A DNA stretch of 64,000 nucleotides from Candidatus Zhuqueibacterota bacterium (GCA_030950365.1 JAUZRQ010000009.1:62001-126000), one strand, 5' to 3'; shown: positions 18,258 to 27,477, counted from the stretch's first letter. The notes: a model not told the origin generated them from the letters alone. Made by a program: numbers and translations.

Positions 18258-19250
18258 TCAAAAGACCAGCATCCCCAGATGCGTTTTCCGGCCAAACGCT
18301 TCGGCTTTTTCAAAAAAGCGCTGCGTAAGGGTGCCGTGAATCAAAGCTTGATTTTCCCGTTGCTCCACCTTGATGCGATTGATTTCATCGATCAGCTCGC
18401 GTTCCCCGGCCACCGACAGTTTGGCCGCGGCCATGGTGCCGCGGACTAAATCGATCAGCAGCTTGCCGTTTTCCGGAGTGTCACACATAATCCGACTGTC
18501 AAAGCGTAAATCATCATTCACCTGTGCGGACAGCACCACCGCCTGCACGGCCTCGCGAATGAACTGCGTTTGCGGCGAGAAACCGCGAGCCAGCTCTTGT
18601 ACGCCCAGTTGCATCGGCTGGTTTATCACAAACCACAATTGATCGCCAAAAACAATTTCACTCAGCAGAGCACGAATTTCGGGATCCTGCGTCACCGGAT
18701 TGTCCATGCTTTCGCCTCTGGCCATGCCCATCACCCACGCTTCCGGTCCAAAATAATGGCGCTGACCTTTATCATACAAAATTGCATATTTTTTATCATC
18801 AGCCTGCAATTGATACACGGTTTTGCCATTCACCTCGGTCCGGCTGACCTTGAATTGCGTGTCCCTGGTGTTTATGTCAATTTCAATCATGAATGAATCG
18901 GCCGGAATCGTTCCGGTAAACATGGCATATCCAACGGGGTGCTGCTTCTGGTTCAGATCAAAAGCGATCATCACCTCACTTATGCTCACCTTCTGCAATA
19001 TGCCCTTTATCAGTTCGTACTCCTTTTCCTGCGTTTCTCTCAGCATTTGCTGGCGTATGCGCTCTACATACATGCGCGCCAGTCCGGTTTGCTTGATTTT
19101 GGTATGATTCCAGTAAGCGATAAAATCCACACCGGCTGGCACGGAATCCAGCATTTGCCGCACGTGCTTTGGCATCTGCACCGGCCGCTGCTTTTGGCAG
19201 CCGAGCAATCCTGCCAGCACCAGCAAAAGAAAAATAGCCAATCGCCTCAT
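18258..19250 (-). CDS. Lipoprotein of unknown function
   Basis: 330 aa from the second of two adjacent ATGs, which has better spacing to the GGAGG. A lipoprotein signal is clear: RRLAIFLLLVLAGLLGC, Cys ~18. The mature part begins with a short Pro/Gln-rich linker, then LDSVPAGVDFIAYWNHTKIKQT, a beginning seen in proteins that describe model-like sums of per-residue terms (DUF3352-type). That likeness is weak. Repeated strand-rich segments (VMIAFDLNQ, YAMFTGTIP, FMIEIDIN, VYQLQADD, YAILYDKG) suggest a beta-rich fold. It lies just 20 bases upstream of nothing but downstream of an ABC exporter on the same strand, so it may belong to that operon. Confidence 0.65.
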   Translation of the reverse strand: MRRLAIFLLLVLAGLLGCQKQRPVQMPKHVRQMLDSVPAGVDFIAYWNHTKIKQTGLARMYVERIRQQMLRETQEKEYELIKGILQKVSISEVMIAFDLNQKQHPVGYAMFTGTIPADSFMIEIDINTRDTQFKVSRTEVNGKTVYQLQADDKKYAILYDKGQRHYFGPEAWVMGMARGESMDNPVTQDPEIRALLSEIVFGDQLWFVINQPMQLGVQELARGFSPQTQFIREAVQAVVLSAQVNDDLRFDSRIMCDTPENGKLLIDLVRGTMAAAKLSVAGERELIDEINRIKVEQRENQALIHGTLTQRFFEKAEAFGRKTHLGMLVF

Positions 19251-19270
19251 CATTCCACCTCCCGAAACGG

Positions 19271-20101
19271 TTAGAAATCTTTGCGGAAAAAAAGCCAGCT
19301 CGCCAGCGCCAAATAACCCACGATGAGAAACAGCAGATGGATCAGCGGCTGCCAGTTTGTGATGGCCTCCTGAAAAACAATGCGTTTCATTATTTCGCCG
19401 GTTTCAAAAATCGGTGCCGAGATGTAATATAGACCATCAAGAATGAGCTGGTATGCTTTTTTTGATAGCAGCGCATAGGCCTTTTCGCGCTGGAATAGCA
19501 TGGGGCTGAAAAAGATCATGAGAGAGGCTCCCATGATGGATATGGCCGAATTTTGAAACACTACGCCCAGAAATACCATCACCGCAAACAGCACGGCAAA
19601 GGGCAGAATAATCAGCAGGCTGGCGTACACAAACTGCGGTTGCCAGTAGCCGGTTTTGATGGACAGAATCAACCAACTGCCGATGATGAGATACAAAATA
19701 TTGAAGCTGACGATGCCCACACCGCCGAGGTAGCGTCCCAACAGCAGCTCGAAACGGGAAATCGGTCGCGCCAGAATCCAGTCGATGTTGCCTTTTTCCA
19801 GAAGATTCGGCACCAGGCTGGCCGTGGCGAAAATGGAGAGAAAAATGCCCGCGGTGAATAACGCCGTGGCCAGCCCCATGTGAATGCCCAGCAAAAACTT
19901 CTCAACCTCAATATGCAAGCCGCCATGCGCGCTTTTGCCAAAAAATGATAGCGAGGCCAGCGCGCCGTCCACTACTTCAATGTTCAGCGCGAACAACAAG
20001 ATCAATAGCGTGATCGTGGAAATGACGAAAAAGGCGATAAACGTTTTTCGCGCCATGGACTCTTTGAACGTGTATGCCGCAACAATAAATGCCTGTCTCA
20101 T
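19271..20101 (-). CDS. ABC-2 type transporter permease
   Basis: 276 aa with about six hydrophobic segments (first FIAFFVISTITLLILLFAL, last LLFLIVGYLALASWLFF). The central stretch LLEKGNIDWILARPISRFELLLGRYLGG is the typical ABC-2/NosY-like signature between the second and third helices. Its start overlaps the stop of the ATPase gene (20098-20101), so the two are translated together. Substrate unknown. NosY-like permeases with a matching ATPase often act in export or in assembly of envelope parts. Confidence 0.85.
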   Translation of the reverse strand: MRQAFIVAAYTFKESMARKTFIAFFVISTITLLILLFALNIEVVDGALASLSFFGKSAHGGLHIEVEKFLLGIHMGLATALFTAGIFLSIFATASLVPNLLEKGNIDWILARPISRFELLLGRYLGGVGIVSFNILYLIIGSWLILSIKTGYWQPQFVYASLLIILPFAVLFAVMVFLGVVFQNSAISIMGASLMIFFSPMLFQREKAYALLSKKAYQLILDGLYYISAPIFETGEIMKRIVFQEAITNWQPLIHLLFLIVGYLALASWLFFRKDF

Positions 20102-21066
20102 GCCCTGCCCTCCTCTGTCACCGGTTCCAACGCCACCTGATCGAAATCCGCCTTGCCATCCTGCTGGATGGCAAGGATGAAGCTATCCTCGAGCGACTGG
20201 CGTTCAGGAATTACCGATTGAATGAGTACGCCCGCGCGCCGGATTTCATCGATGATCTGGTTCAAGACCCTTACCGAGGGTACGGCGACAGACACGTAGG
20301 TCGGTTTGGCCTCGATGATATCGCAGCTCTGGCGAATCGCATCCACCAGACCAGCATTCTGAAAGTCAGCATGAATGCGGTAGCGCCGATCCAGTGTGGT
20401 GAGCTTTTTAACGAGTCCCTGCAGCACCACTTTGCCGCGGTTCAGGATCACCACTTCATCGCAGACGGACTCGACTTCTGACAGCAGATGCGAATTCAGA
20501 AAAATCGTCTTGCCCTGCTGCTTCAGCTCCAGGAGCAGGTCACGAATTTCTTTGCGGCCGATGGGATCCACACCATCGGTGGGTTCATCAAGAAAAATCA
20601 GCTCGGGATCGCTGATGAGCGCATGGGCCAGCCCCAGCCTCTGCATCATCCCTTTGCTGTATTTTTTGATTATCACCTTGCGCCATTCCCACATGCGCAC
20701 CCGTTTCAGAAGTCGCTCGGCATTTTTGCGAATCTGATCCTGGTCGCGCATGCCGGAAAGCCGGGCGCAGAAAAACAAAAAATCCTCGCCGTTCAAGTAG
20801 AGCGGGAAACGGTGATTTTCCGGCAAAAAGCCAACCTTTTCGCGGGCGCGATGCTGTTGAACGGGAATATCAAACAAAAACGCCTGACCGTGGGTCGGGC
20901 GCAGCAGTCCCAGCAAAATTTTGAGAAACGTGGTTTTTCCAGCGCCGTTGGGCCCCAGCAGACCGAAAATGCTGCCTTTCTCCACGCTCAGGGTCAGACC
21001 ATCCAGCGCCTTTACCTTGCCGCGCTGGAAATGCTTGCTCAATTGCTCTGCGCGAATAATGGCCAT
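20098..21066 (-). CDS. ABC transporter ATP-binding protein
   Basis: 322 aa from ATG 21066, preceded on the minus strand by AGGAAAGAG. The frame runs 28 codons further upstream, but without a ribosome site. Walker A GLLGPNGAGKTT (~residue 35), Q-loop GFLPENHRF, signature YSKGMMQRLGLAHAL (SKGMMQ in place of LSGGQ, common in this exporter class), Walker B LIFLDEPTDGVDP and H-loop FLNSHLLSEVE are all present. The C-terminal ~90 residues are the extra domain of ABC-2 ATPases. Energises the permease encoded next. Confidence 0.92.
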   Translation of the reverse strand: MAIIRAEQLSKHFQRGKVKALDGLTLSVEKGSIFGLLGPNGAGKTTFLKILLGLLRPTHGQAFLFDIPVQQHRAREKVGFLPENHRFPLYLNGEDFLFFCARLSGMRDQDQIRKNAERLLKRVRMWEWRKVIIKKYSKGMMQRLGLAHALISDPELIFLDEPTDGVDPIGRKEIRDLLLELKQQGKTIFLNSHLLSEVESVCDEVVILNRGKVVLQGLVKKLTTLDRRYRIHADFQNAGLVDAIRQSCDIIEAKPTYVSVAVPSVRVLNQIIDEIRRAGVLIQSVIPERQSLEDSFILAIQQDGKADFDQVALEPVTEEGRA

Positions 21067-21483
21067 AATCTCTTTCCTGAAATTTGGATGGGCGTTTTTG
21101 CTTCGAACCGGAGGTCCGTGCGCTGTAAACCGGCTTTGCCCGCCATCCAAAATATGGCAAACATATCCATGAAGCGCAAGCCAATCGGCTCGGGGAAGCG
21201 ATTTGCCAGTACTGTGATTAACTTACGCATGCGATGTGTAAAGGTTACATGAGAAATTCGGCAACCGCTCAGCGCATGCTGCACTGATTTTCAGCGGCAA
21301 CCAACACCGAGCCGCAGAAATTCTGCGACTTCATCCCCGGCTCGTTCCACGGAAAAAGAACCCGATATTTTTCGCCATTTTTCATCTGCAGAATGACGAA
21401 AACCGGTATAATAGGAAAATAGTGAAATCGCTAATATGGCTGATAATTGCGAAAATCGATTCAGGTAGGTCTAAAAATAAGGC

Positions 21484-21635
21484 GGGCTCTCTGCTGCGCC
21501 CTAAAACAGAGAGCCCTTGCTACAACGCGGAGATAGCTATGGCGGAGAAGTCCTTTATGGTCATTTAGCTCTATTCTCAGTCCGGGGCCCCTTGAGGCCC
21601 CGGACTGCTGCGGAGGGAGTGGCAGGAGCTAAATG
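21484..21635. other. Candidate structured RNA or paired hairpin element
   Basis: Three perfect stems sit in 152 bases of gene-free DNA. GGGCTCTCTG (21484-21493) pairs with CAGAGAGCCC (21507-21516). CAGTCCGGGGCC (21578-21589) pairs with GGCCCCGGACTG (21596-21607) over a 6-base loop. This hairpin is enclosed by an outer perfect 10-bp stem, CATTTAGCTC (21562-21571) with GAGCTAAATG (21626-21635). Nested perfect stems with an unequal internal loop look like a folded RNA or an element recognised as a fold. No match to SRP, RNase P or tmRNA landmarks was seen. The rest of the 1.4-kb gap 21067-22499 holds only AT-rich sequence with no supportable gene, apart from the promoter-like pair at 22365. Confidence 0.45.
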
Positions 21636-22364
21636 TCATTGTCAAAGTTAAAACGCAGGCGGGCTTGCACATGGTGTCCTTCGCCCTTCATCTACATATA
21701 CCGCGCATTCCAATCACACCACATTTCCTGGCCCATCACATACGATTTCAATGCCTGGCACATCAAGGTTGAATCTCACACAACTCTTCTTGAGCGATCA
21801 ACAAGCCATCAGCGGCCTGAAAATGGCTTTTTAAAAGAGCAGCCCGCCTGCAGAAATCCTCCTCAGTCGGCAGGGATTCTATCGAATCCTCATCATTACG
21901 CCCATTCTTATTTCAAACTCTGTGCCATAAACCCAACAAACTGATTATATCAATAAAAACAGCCAGTTAAAGAAATTTGCATTTTATAAAATTTCATAAA
22001 TTCATTCCTAAATTTGCAAAAATGCCCCTTCTATTCCCAATTATAAGAATTCCTGGACCATTCGGCTCCGCCATTGCAATTAATCTACCATCCGTCCAAA
22101 GTCGAAAAAATCGAATATTATGCAGCGCACGCAGGCATGCAAAGATGATCTCAAAAATGCGCAATCGCGTGCATCTATTCAGCATGTACAGTTCATGGTC
22201 ATTTGCGGCTCGTTCCATGGAAATAGATATCGGTAATTTTTCTTCAACCGGTAATGGCGGCTGACCATAAATCGGCTGAACTGCCAAAGCAATTTATGTT
22301 GATGAATGGCAACGAATTCACTTTGATGTCAGCCAATTTTTGCTTTATTTCAAACCGGCACCTC

Positions 22365-22392
22365 TTGAGTGATGCATGCCTTTCGATATATT
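22365..22392 (+). promoter_or_regulatory. Possible sigma-70 promoter for the M6 protease gene
   Basis: TTGAGT (22365-22370) and TATATT (22387-22392), 16-base spacer, about 100 bases before the chosen ATG at 22500. Confidence 0.35.
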
Positions 22393-22499
22393 TGCTCAGC
22401 ACTCACAAAAAAACTAAACTTTCTTTTGCACGCGTACACCCCATCCGATTCTTTATAAAAAGCGAGCTGGTAATCCTGCAATCAACATGCGGGTATAAA

Positions 22500-24362
22500 A
22501 TGGCAAAGCCCTTTCTACATGCATTGCTGCTGTTTTTGCTGGCGCCGCTGGCACTTCTGGCACAAAATCCGGATTGCATTTACGTATCTGCAGCGGCGAT
22601 CCAGGCATTTTCGGAACATCCCCAACTGGCCAAATGGCGGCCACAAACGGGCTTTCCGTACGTGGCCCGGCAGATTGTGCAACCCGAAGGAACATGGCGG
22701 GTTCTCGTGGTGCTGGTGGATTTCCCGGACTATCCCTGGTACCGATCCGATGTGCAATATTTCAATTATCCGGAATCCCTGTTCACGCGCACATACTTCG
22801 AGAACATGCTGTTTAGCACCCATTCTTTTGCCGACCCCGTCAGCCAGTCTGCCTACACTGGTAGCATGCGAGATTATTTTCAGCAGGTCAGCTTTGGCCA
22901 ATTTGATATCTCCGGAGAAGTCATCGGCTGGATCCGCGCCGATCATCCCATGCGCTATTATGTTAACCCGGATGGCGCGGCCAACACCTATGATGATTAT
23001 GGCTATGGCAGCTTTCCGCAAAATGTGCCCGGACTGGTAACGGAAATCCTGCAGAAAATTGATGCGCAGGTGGATTTTCGGGATTACGATAACACCGGCG
23101 ACGGCAAAGTGGATGCCCTGTTTGTGGTGCACGCCGGCCCGGCCGCAGAAGAAGTTTATCCGGTGAGTGTGAACGATGCGGCCGATTATATCTGGTCACA
23201 CGCCTGGAAAATTCCCCGGCTGGAGCTGGACAACACGTTACTCGAGCGCTATTCCATTGAACCGGCAAATGGCACCATCGGCGTTTTTTGCCACGAATTT
23301 GGGCACACATTCGGGCTGCCGGATTTATACGACCCGGATCGATCCTCGGAGGGCATCGGGGAATGGGGGCTCATGGGCTCCGGCGGCTGGTGCCACCGGC
23401 GAGGGGACCGACCGGGTACCTGTCCGAGTCAGCTCACTGCCTGGAGCAAATGGAAGCTGGGCTGGTTGCAGCCGCAGATCATCACCTCTGGCGAGACGTT
23501 TGTCGATTTACCGGCTTCGGCCACTGCCGCACAGGCCGTGGTGGTTGCTCCCACCTGGTTGCCGGCCGGCGAATATTTTATGCTGGAAAATCGCCAGCCG
23601 TTGCGCTGGGACGCCGGTCTCACCCGGCGACAGAAAGATTTTGAGTTGCCCGATCCCCGCGGGCTGATTATTTATCACGTCGATGAAAATCGTGGAAATC
23701 AGCGTAATGACCAACGGCGGCTCCTGGATGTGGAGGAAGCCACCCCCTACTTTGATACTGCCAGCGGCAAGCCATTTGAACACCTAGACACAAAACGTGA
23801 CCTGCAATCTTATCAGTTTCTCACTTTCGGCAATCGCGGCGATGACGGCGATTTGTTTCCCGGATTAGCGCGCATGGCTGAGGATCGCATCACGTTTCTG
23901 GGGCCGCGTATTCGCAACCGCTTCGACGATTTCACCCTCCCTTCGGCCAACACCAACGATGGGGAGATGTCCGGCATTGCCATCGAGAAAATCACCCAGT
24001 GGCCCGACGGACGGGTATCGTTTCTGGTGCGCATCAATGCCATGGTTCGACTGGCTCTGGCCGAGAAGGACGAAGAGTCGGCCCTGCAGCCGCAACACAT
24101 TCGCCTGTTCCCCAATCCGCTAAACAAGAATGGCAAAGTCCGGCTTCTTGGACTGCCGCCGGGCAGGTCCATTCATGTGCGAATGCTTGATGTCCTCGGC
24201 AGGCAAATCACCGCGCAGGATATTCATGCCAATTTGCAGGGCGAAATCCGCATATCGTTATCCAGACTTGCGGGCTCCTCGCTTTCGCCCGGCCTGTATT
24301 TCCTCTATCTCACTCATCAAGGCAAGGCTGCGGCAATACGCAAACTGCTGATCCTGCCCTGA
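22500..24362 (+). CDS. Secreted M6-family (immune inhibitor A-like) metalloprotease
   Basis: 620 aa from ATG 22500, chosen because a clean signal peptide begins there (MAKPFLHALLLFLLAPLALLAQ); the frame is open 82 codons further upstream but has no export signal at those starts. Residues ~55-370 are the M6 domain: RVLVVLVDFPDYPW, GSMRDYFQQVSFGQFDISGEVIGW, and the zinc motif CHEFGHTFGLPDLYD (HExxHxxGxxD, the three zinc ligands being H, H and D), followed by GEWGLMGSGGW. A C-terminal segment (RLFPNPLNKNGKVRL ... SPGLYFLYLTHQ) is a divergent sorting domain, so the enzyme is probably exported by the same route as the PNPFN proteins. Acts outside the cell on proteins. Confidence 0.9.
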   Translation: MAKPFLHALLLFLLAPLALLAQNPDCIYVSAAAIQAFSEHPQLAKWRPQTGFPYVARQIVQPEGTWRVLVVLVDFPDYPWYRSDVQYFNYPESLFTRTYFENMLFSTHSFADPVSQSAYTGSMRDYFQQVSFGQFDISGEVIGWIRADHPMRYYVNPDGAANTYDDYGYGSFPQNVPGLVTEILQKIDAQVDFRDYDNTGDGKVDALFVVHAGPAAEEVYPVSVNDAADYIWSHAWKIPRLELDNTLLERYSIEPANGTIGVFCHEFGHTFGLPDLYDPDRSSEGIGEWGLMGSGGWCHRRGDRPGTCPSQLTAWSKWKLGWLQPQIITSGETFVDLPASATAAQAVVVAPTWLPAGEYFMLENRQPLRWDAGLTRRQKDFELPDPRGLIIYHVDENRGNQRNDQRRLLDVEEATPYFDTASGKPFEHLDTKRDLQSYQFLTFGNRGDDGDLFPGLARMAEDRITFLGPRIRNRFDDFTLPSANTNDGEMSGIAIEKITQWPDGRVSFLVRINAMVRLALAEKDEESALQPQHIRLFPNPLNKNGKVRLLGLPPGRSIHVRMLDVLGRQITAQDIHANLQGEIRISLSRLAGSSLSPGLYFLYLTHQGKAAAIRKLLILP

Positions 24363-24570
24363 TGCTTTCCAATTCAGCCATTGGAAAAAATCAAGAAAGC
24401 TGCATACAGACCATTCCAATATCGCGTGGCGGTGACATATTTCCCCAATCAGTTGGACTGCGAAGGTCTTGAAATCCCCACTGCCGGTTGATTCATACCA
24501 CGCCCACGGCGTTGGATGCCTGAACAGTGAGCGGCAATCCCCATAAGTAATAGAATTTCATAGCCTTTCC

Positions 24571-24599
24571 TTGACTTTTGCAAAAAAGATGATTATAAT
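24571..24599 (+). promoter_or_regulatory. Near-consensus sigma-70 promoter of the TPM/LemA operon
   Basis: TTGACT (24571-24576), exact 17-base spacer, TATAAT (24594-24599). Start of transcription near 24606, about 120 bases before the first gene. The 363-base gap 24363-24725 holds this promoter and nothing else recognised. Confidence 0.8.
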
Positions 24600-24725
24600 T
24601 TCATCTAATACCGATAGCCCTCCAATTGAATTTTGCGCGCACAAGAATTTGATGTTAGCAGCAAGATCAATTCGAAATTGCACCAATTCCATTCATTCGC
24701 ATTGGAATGGGAAGAGGAAAATGAC

Positions 24726-25202
24726 ATGAGCGAATCCCGGGATGGCTCATCAGGAAGGCGTGATTCGAACGGGTTTAATTCGGAACGCACAGGTAGGACA
24801 ACTTCGCGAATCAACGATTTCGTATCCAGCCGGAGGGACCCTGCAACCGGCCAGACTACCGGCCTCGAAGACGGTCAGTTTCTCAATTTCATCAGCCAGA
24901 TTTCGCCGGCGGCGCTGGTGCAGGTGTTACTGAACAAAGGCATTGTTACCCTGGATGAGTTAGAGCGAGCGCAAATGCAATTGCACGAACGCCGGGAAAA
25001 ATCCCGGCCGGAGCCGCTGCCCGAAAATAGCGCCACGTACACATTTGGTGCCTCCCAACGAAAACGGAGGAGCCGCCACTCGCATCGCTCCTTCAGGGGA
25101 AGCTGGCTGAAGAAGCATATGGCCAGATTTCGCTGGAGCCGCCGGCTCGGGACGCTGCTATTCGGCTGGAAATGGAAACGGATTTCAAAAGGAACCTCTT
25201 AA
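24726..25202 (+). CDS. Small basic protein of unknown function, first gene of TPM/LemA operon
   Basis: 158 aa from ATG 24726, which follows GAAGAGGAAA; an upstream in-frame TTG at 24633 lacks a ribosome site. The first ~45 residues are Ser/Arg/Gly-rich and likely disordered. Residues ~55-95 (GQFLNFISQISPAALVQVLLNKGIVTLDELERAQMQL) look like a short helical domain of the kind found in type II secretion-like proteins with a GI-x-T-x-x-EL motif. The last 45 residues are strongly basic (RKRRSRHSHRS, KHMARFRWSRR). No family recognised. Its stop codon overlaps the start of the TPM gene (TAATG). Confidence 0.6.
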   Translation: MSESRDGSSGRRDSNGFNSERTGRTTSRINDFVSSRRDPATGQTTGLEDGQFLNFISQISPAALVQVLLNKGIVTLDELERAQMQLHERREKSRPEPLPENSATYTFGASQRKRRSRHSHRSFRGSWLKKHMARFRWSRRLGTLLFGWKWKRISKGTS

Positions 25203-26029
25203 TGAACCATTGGATCATGCATCGCGCAATGCCTGTTCGATATCGATTGAACCGGATAATTGGATCGATTGTCGGCGTGGCGGTGTTTCTGGTGCTCGGC
25301 TTTGCGCAGCCGACGCAGGGAAACGCCCAGGAATTGCAATTCCCAAAGCCACTCGGTTTTGTGAATGATTTCGCCAATGTGATTTCGCAGCAATACGAAG
25401 TCCAGATGGAGCAAATCTGTCAGGAGGTCAAAGAAAAAACTGGTGCCGAAATTGCGGTGGTCACGGTCGAGACCGTGGGCTCGATGGATCATAAGGAATA
25501 CGCCGTGCGATTGTTCGAAACCTGGGGCATTGGCGAAAAAGGCAAGGACAACGGTATACTGCTTTTTCTGACTTTGAAAGAGCGTAAGATACGCATTGAA
25601 GTGGGGTACGGCCTGGAACCGGTGATTCCGGACATCACGGCCGGCAGGATTCTCGATCAGTATGTTGTTCCTCCATTGAGACAGGGCGATTACGGGCTTG
25701 GCCTGCTGCAGGGTGTGCAAGCCATTGCCCAACAGATCGCCAAAGCCGAGAATGTCGAGCTTACCGGAGTGCCATTCCGACCGCTCGCCGAGCCGCGAAC
25801 CCGGCACAAGCAGACCAACCCGATCCTGAGGTTATTGCCGTTCATCTTTTTCTTCATTTTGCCGGCGCTGTTCAGCCGACGGCGGCGGCGCCGCCACGGG
25901 CACATGTGGTACTGGGGCGGCTTTGGCGGTAGTGGTGGCTTCGGCGGCGGCTTCGGTGGCGGCGGTGGTGGTTTCGGTGGCTTTGGCGGTGGTTTCAGTG
26001 GCGGAGGAGGAGCAAGTCGAGGTTTTTAA
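25202..26029 (+). CDS. TPM-domain membrane protein (YgcG-like)
   Basis: 275 aa from ATG 25202, which shares a base with the preceding stop and has AAGGA upstream; ATG 25172 is a weaker choice. Signal or anchor segment GSIVGVAVFLVLGFAQP, then a TPM domain at ~45-190: FVNDFANVIS, GAEIAVVTVETVGSMDHKEYAVRLFETWGIGEKGKDNGILLFLTLKERKIRIEVGYGLEPVIPD. A second membrane segment (LLPFIFFFILPALF) is followed by an RRRRRR stretch and a Gly/Phe-rich tail. TPM proteins of this shape are known near LemA genes and are linked to envelope or photosystem repair roles. Function in this organism is not defined. Confidence 0.88.
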   Translation: MNHWIMHRAMPVRYRLNRIIGSIVGVAVFLVLGFAQPTQGNAQELQFPKPLGFVNDFANVISQQYEVQMEQICQEVKEKTGAEIAVVTVETVGSMDHKEYAVRLFETWGIGEKGKDNGILLFLTLKERKIRIEVGYGLEPVIPDITAGRILDQYVVPPLRQGDYGLGLLQGVQAIAQQIAKAENVELTGVPFRPLAEPRTRHKQTNPILRLLPFIFFFILPALFSRRRRRRHGHMWYWGGFGGSGGFGGGFGGGGGGFGGFGGGFSGGGGASRGF

Positions 26030-26052
26030 CCAGAGGAAAGGAGGCTACCTTG

Positions 26053-26781
26053 ATGAGGGTGCCTAAAAATCCTGAAGACATTTTTGACGATTTCAGCAAA
26101 GACTGGCGGGATACGTTTCACTCGCAGGTACAATCCATTATATTATATGGCAGCGCGGCGCGTGGCGATTATGTTCCACGTAAATCCGACATCAACTTTC
26201 TGATCGTTCTGTCAGCCGAAGCCATGAAATCGTTGCGCAAAGCCATCCCGCTGGTGCAGAAATGGCGCAAAAAAGCGGTGTCGGCGCCGCTGCTTTTGAC
26301 TTGGGACTATATTCAGCACTCACTGGATAGCTTCCCCATCGAATTTCTATCCATGAAATTGCATCATCGTACCATTTTCGGTGAGGATGTGCTGGAAGAC
26401 CTGCAGCTAAAGCCCGAGCATGTGCGTCTGCAGCTCGAACGCGAATTCAAAGGAAAGCTGCTACATCTGCGCGAAGGCCTGCTCATCCATGGCGATCATC
26501 GCGATAATCTGCTCGAGCTGCTATACCGCAGTATGAAAGCCTTTTTACCTCTGTTCGAAGGCTTTCTGTACTTGCACGGCGAAACCGTTCCGGTTGAGCG
26601 CCAAGAACTGGTAAAAAACGTCGTGGCCAGGGTTCAGGGGAACGCAGCCATTTTCGAGGATGTTTTCAAAGCCATGGAGCAAAAAACGCGATTACATAAA
26701 GAGGAACTGCTCACCCTGTTTGAGGGTTATATCGATGAGATTGAGCGTATTGCCAATTACGTTGATCAAATCGATTCTTAA
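26053..26781 (+). CDS. Nucleotidyltransferase-like protein (MNT/KNTase-type fold)
   Basis: 242 aa from ATG 26053, eight bases after AGGAGG; a TTG three bases earlier is too close. Residues ~32-55 carry the minimal nucleotidyltransferase signature (ILYGSAARGDYVPRKSDINFLIVL), G-S followed by S-D-x-x. The second acidic residue of the usual D-x-D is Asn here, so metal binding and catalysis may be reduced. The remainder (~130-240) is helical, like a HEPN-type or substrate domain. It sits between the TPM and LemA genes, in the same operon. A role as an active transferase or a degenerate regulator is open. Confidence 0.75.
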   Translation: MRVPKNPEDIFDDFSKDWRDTFHSQVQSIILYGSAARGDYVPRKSDINFLIVLSAEAMKSLRKAIPLVQKWRKKAVSAPLLLTWDYIQHSLDSFPIEFLSMKLHHRTIFGEDVLEDLQLKPEHVRLQLEREFKGKLLHLREGLLIHGDHRDNLLELLYRSMKAFLPLFEGFLYLHGETVPVERQELVKNVVARVQGNAAIFEDVFKAMEQKTRLHKEELLTLFEGYIDEIERIANYVDQIDS

Positions 26782-26804
26782 CCAATCCTGGATGGAGGAA
26801 AGGT

Positions 26805-27419
26805 ATGAAAAAAGGGACAAAAATTGGCCTGATTGTCCTTGGACTGTTTCTGCTCTTCATGTTTCTCACTTATCGGACCTTTGTCGGTACCTACAATGAA
26901 CTGGTTCGCATGGAAGAGGATGTGAAAAACGCCTGGGCGCAGGTGCAAAATCAGTATCAGCGCCGCGCGGATTTGATTCCAAATCTGGTCGAAACCGTGA
27001 AGGGCTATGCCGCACATGAACGCGAGACCCTGGAGGCCGTAATCAACGCCCGCGCCAGAGCCACCCAGGTGCAGGTCGATCCGGCGCGTCTGCTGGAAAA
27101 TCCGCAGCTCATGCAGCAATTCGCCCAGGCGCAGGGACAGCTTTCTAGCGCGCTCAGCCGATTGATGGTTGTCATCGAGCGCTATCCTGATTTGAAAGCG
27201 AATCAAAACTTCATTGCGTTACAAACGCAACTGGAAGGCACGGAAAACCGCATTGCCGTGGAGCGGCGCCGGTTCAACGAAGCAGTGCGCAATTACAACC
27301 AGAAATTGCGCCAGTTCCCCACCGTGCTGATAGCAAACATGTTCGGTTTCCATGAAAAAGCCTATTTCGAGGCGGCAGCCGAAGCACAGCAAGTGCCGAA
27401 GGTGGACTTTACAAAATAG
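26805..27419 (+). CDS. lemA: LemA family protein
   Basis: 204 aa, full length for the family. A single N-terminal membrane segment (IGLIVLGLFLLFMFLTY) is followed by the LemA coiled helical domain: YNELVRMEEDVKNAWAQVQNQYQRRADLIPNLVETVKGYAAHERETLEAVINARA, and IAVERRRFNEAVRNYNQKLRQFP close to the C-terminus, both family signatures. GGAGGAAAGG lies just before the ATG. Known to pair with TPM proteins; its cellular role is not settled. Last gene of the operon that starts at 24726. Confidence 0.93.
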   Translation: MKKGTKIGLIVLGLFLLFMFLTYRTFVGTYNELVRMEEDVKNAWAQVQNQYQRRADLIPNLVETVKGYAAHERETLEAVINARARATQVQVDPARLLENPQLMQQFAQAQGQLSSALSRLMVVIERYPDLKANQNFIALQTQLEGTENRIAVERRRFNEAVRNYNQKLRQFPTVLIANMFGFHEKAYFEAAAEAQQVPKVDFTK

Positions 27420-27477
27420 CGTTATTTCCCCGCAGACGTTCAATTGCATTTGACCTGGTTCATGAATTCGGAGGGAG

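Noticed and set aside
21484-21635. SRP RNA, RNase P RNA, tmRNA or 6S RNA
   Set aside because: Conserved cores of SRP, RNase P and tmRNA are absent, and the stems do not form the single long bulged hairpin of 6S RNA.
21633-22264. Two short open frames in the gene desert before the M6 protease
   Set aside because: No ribosome sites, no recognisable domain, and AT-rich irregular codon use.
24633-24725. TTG start 31 codons upstream for the small basic protein
   Set aside because: No ribosome site there, while ATG 24726 has GAAGAGGAAA just upstream.
24755-24780. tRNA-like GATTCGAAC segment
   Set aside because: It lies inside a coding frame and no cloverleaf arms can be built around it.
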